Assembly (NCBI GenBank): GCA_031292465.1
Contig: JARLHB010000290.1
Coordinates: 1-9,314, forward strand
Origin: Ignavibacteriaceae bacterium
Lineage (GTDB): Bacteria > Bacteroidota > Ignavibacteria > Ignavibacteriales > Ignavibacteriaceae
Direction: 5' to 3'
DNA length: 9,314 bases
Shown: positions 7,761 through 9,314 of the stretch, piece after piece
How the letters are laid out: every line of letters starts with the position of its first letter
How positions within the stretch are numbered: position 1 is the first letter of the stretch
The notes under the pieces: model-generated
What the model was told of the DNA's origin: nothing
Database searches by the model: none
Seen by the model: only the letters and a program-made list of their open reading frames with translations
Program-made: the position numbers and the translations under genes

Positions 7761-7853
7761 AATATAAGCCTTAGCCACAATTCTTAAAGTATTTTGGCTA
7801 AAGCCTTATATATTTTGAGATTTTGTAATTCCCGACATAAAATGTCGTGGCTA
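7761..7853. repeat. Composite palindromic (REP-like) intergenic element
   Basis: Two dyads lie side by side. The first pairs 7763-7777 (TATAAGCCTTAGCCA) with 7795-7810 (TGGCTAAAGCCTTATA): 14 pairs with one bulge and one mismatch around a 17-base loop. The second is CGACAT-AAA-ATGTCG at 7833-7847. In addition TAGCCAC at 7772-7778 is the exact complement of GTGGCTA at 7847-7853, so the whole stretch can also fold as one unit. The dense, nested symmetry between genes resembles REP or small MITE-like repeats. Copies elsewhere in the genome cannot be seen from here. Confidence 0.45.
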
Positions 7854-8075
7854 TTTTAAACATACTTTGCGTAGCTTCAGTTAATAAGGTTTTGAAAGGT
7901 TATTTAATGTATAGTTTGTAGATAATCGAAAATGAAAGATTTTCGTGATTTGTCTAAAAAATCTACCGGACTGTTCAATTAAATGAACAATTATTTTAAT
8001 GAAATTATACTAAAATGAATAAAATAAGCATTATTTAATGGCACTTATATTGTTAATGATAAAACAGAATTGAAT

Positions 8076-8082
8076 AGAGGTG
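8076..8082 (+). promoter_or_regulatory. Ribosome binding site of the DUF6600-type gene
   Basis: AGAGGTG ends four bases before the ATG at 8087-8089. It supports that start, which directly opens a signal peptide, and shows that translation should begin upstream of the internal TAA. Confidence 0.5.
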
Positions 8083-8086
8083 TAAA

Positions 8087-9314
8087 ATGAAACGCTTAGT
8101 AATTGTATTTGTAATAATGATTTTATGTGCTGTATCAAAAGTAAGTATTGCACAGGATGACGAAAATGGTTATTTCTAAGCGTCTCTTTCCCCGTATGGA
8201 ACATGGATAGAGCTAAATAACGGTGTAACCGTTTGGAGACCTGTCCATATGCAGCATGGGTGGTCTCCATATAGATACGGCCACTGGATTTGGACTGATG
8301 ATGGCTGGTACTGGGATTCAGATGAACCTTATGGAAATATTGTATATCATTACGGCAGATGGTATAATGATGATTATTACGGCTGGATATGGGTACCAGA
8401 CAATGAATGGGCCCCCGCCTGGGTTGAATGGAGATATAATGATAATTATATAGGATGGGCGCCTTTAACTCCATATGCATCTTTTTCAATCGGGATAGGA
8501 ATAAATTTCTCGAATAATTATGAAACACCTTATTCTTACTGGCACTTTGTAGGTTATAACCGCATGTGTGATCCCAATGTTTATAATTATTATGTACCGG
8601 ATCATGACAGATACAGAGTTTACTCAGACACAAGATATCGTACAAACTACGGCTATTCAAACGGTAGAGTAATTAACCGCGGTGTCGATGTTGATTATAT
8701 CAGGCAAAGAGGCGGCGGCAGAATTGTTGAAAACCACATTCAAAGAGTTGATGACCCGCGAAATGCAGGTGGAAGAGCTAAAGATAATGTTGTTAGAGCC
8801 TTTATTCCTACACGCGAACAAATGGTAAGAAATGATAATAGGAATGTTGAAATTAAAAGAGCTACCAGGCCTTCTACGCTGGATATTTCAAAAGTTAATA
8901 TAGGAAGCCGAAACCCTGTTACAAGAAATGAAAATAATTCTGCTCCTAACAGAGAAATAAACAGAAGTGAAAACAATGCGCCTTCAAGGGAAGCGCCGGC
9001 AAATAATCAGAACAATAGCCGGGTAAATAACCGCCAACAAAATAATATTCAAAAAATTCAACCGGAAAACGGGATTCAGAATACTCAATCCGGAAGGGCC
9101 AATAAAAATCAGGTACGTAGCTATAGCAGGCCGCAGCAAAACGTTCAGAGCCAGCAGCAGCAAAGAGTACAACGTCAACCGCAACAGCTGATACAAAGCC
9201 AGCCGCAAGTTAGACAGCAGGGCAGTGCACCAAGACAAAATGTTCAGCAAAATAATGTTCAAAGGCGGGAAAGTGCACCGCAGGTAAAAAGAGAAAGCAG
9301 TAATAATAACAAAA
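8087..9314 (+). pseudogene. Secreted DUF6600-type protein, interrupted by an in-frame TAA and cut by the window end
   Basis: One frame runs from the ATG at 8087 to the window end (409 codons) with a single TAA at 8177-8179, codon 31. Codons 1-22 encode a signal peptide (MKR, hydrophobic core, SIA before Q23), so the product should be exported. After the stop the frame stays open for 378 codons and shows the DUF6600 pattern: SLSPYGTW (33-40), VWRPV, GHWIWTDDGWYWDSDEPYG, YHYGRWY, GWIWVPDNEWAPAWVEWR and YIGWAPLTP, ending near codon 129. A Tyr/Asn/Arg-rich middle follows, then a Gln/Asn/Arg-rich, low-complexity tail from about codon 285. In related proteins the motif reads F-Y-x-S-L-x-P-Y-G, so the stop sits where Tyr is expected: TAT or TAC to TAA is one base. 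The next in-frame ATG (8249) would lose the signal peptide and part of the domain. The function of the family is unknown. A recent nonsense mutation, a sequence error or readthrough are all possible. Confidence 0.75.

Larger units (their letters stand above)
7668..8086 (+). other. 419-bp gene-free region with several dyads
   Basis: No coding frame with good support, no tRNA and no clear TAnnTTTG promoter was found here. Visible structure: nested dyads at 7703-7740 (ATCAC-TAT-GTGAT at 7721-7733 inside a CCGA/TCGG pair); a close GGATAA-CCC-GGATAA repeat at 7748-7762; the composite palindromic element at about 7761-7853; a perfect 7-bp hairpin CGAAAAT/ATTTTCG at 7927-7945; and a 6-bp hairpin TGTTCA/TGAACA at 7972-7989 followed by ATTATTTT. 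None is a convincing intrinsic terminator. The leader and promoter of the next gene should lie in the last 150 bases. Confidence 0.6.

Noticed and set aside
7972..7997. Hairpin TGTTCA/TGAACA followed by ATTATTTT as a terminator
   Set aside because: The stem has only six mostly A/T pairs, the tail is interrupted, and it lies about 300 bases after the OsmC stop, so it is not convincing as that gene's terminator.
8256..8453. A 65-codon plus-strand frame rich in Met, Gly and Ile
   Set aside because: It is in a different frame from the DUF6600 domain and overlaps it completely, so it is a by-product of the Trp/Tyr/Gly-rich coding sequence.
8031..8660. A 209-codon open frame on the minus strand
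   Set aside because: It lies antisense to the DUF6600-type gene; its His/Tyr/Ser-rich content has no domain pattern, while the opposite strand shows clear family motifs. It is a shadow frame.
8740..9262. Two minus-strand open frames of 78 and 92 codons rich in Leu and Ser
   Set aside because: They are complements of the low-complexity Gln/Asn/Arg tail; the Leu richness comes from reversed CAG/CAA/AAT codons, not from real membrane segments.
8087..9314. Reassigned stop codon as the explanation of the internal TAA
   Set aside because: TAA ends bshC, the glycosyltransferase and deformylase normally, while TAG and TGA end other genes here, so the standard bacterial code applies.

Overview
The window looks like a piece of a low-GC (roughly one third G+C by eye) chromosome from the Bacteroidota/Ignavibacteriota side of the FCB group. 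Three things point there: a BshC bacillithiol ligase, promoter-like TAnnTTTG -7 motifs with an upstream TTG, and several genes that start without a Shine-Dalgarno sequence. The DUF1207-like barrel and the DUF6600-type secreted protein fit the same group. The exact lineage is an inference.

Layout, left to right. On the minus strand, the left edge carries the first 492 codons of a KAP-type P-loop NTPase (1-1477). It is clearly AT-richer than its neighbours and lies downstream of bshC (1561-3186, minus). A 277-bp divergent intergenic region holds a good predicted bshC promoter and separates it from a plus-strand outer-membrane beta-barrel gene (3464-4348). Next comes a compact plus-strand run: a UPF0104/LPG-synthase-TM 'flippase-like' membrane protein (4438-5427), a membrane-anchored family 2 glycosyltransferase overlapping it by 8 bp (5420-6556), peptide deformylase (6590-7165), and an OsmC-family protein (7242-7667). 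A 419-bp gene-free stretch contains a composite palindromic, REP-like element (about 7761-7853) and several small hairpins. The right edge is a secreted DUF6600-type gene (8087 to beyond 9314) whose otherwise open frame is broken by one in-frame TAA at codon 31, just after the signal peptide.

How the parts relate. The membrane protein and the glycosyltransferase are translationally overlapped and plausibly make or move one glycolipid or cell-surface product. Deformylase and OsmC are housekeeping neighbours on the same strand. BshC catalyses the last step of bacillithiol synthesis; its partners BshA and BshB are not here. The KAP NTPase looks like an accessory, possibly transferred gene, and that superfamily includes the phage-exclusion protein PifA, but its genetic partners lie outside the window.

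The two strongest leads are the AT-rich KAP NTPase at the left edge and the nonsense-interrupted DUF6600 gene at the right edge. No CRISPR array, rRNA, tRNA or intact insertion sequence was seen.
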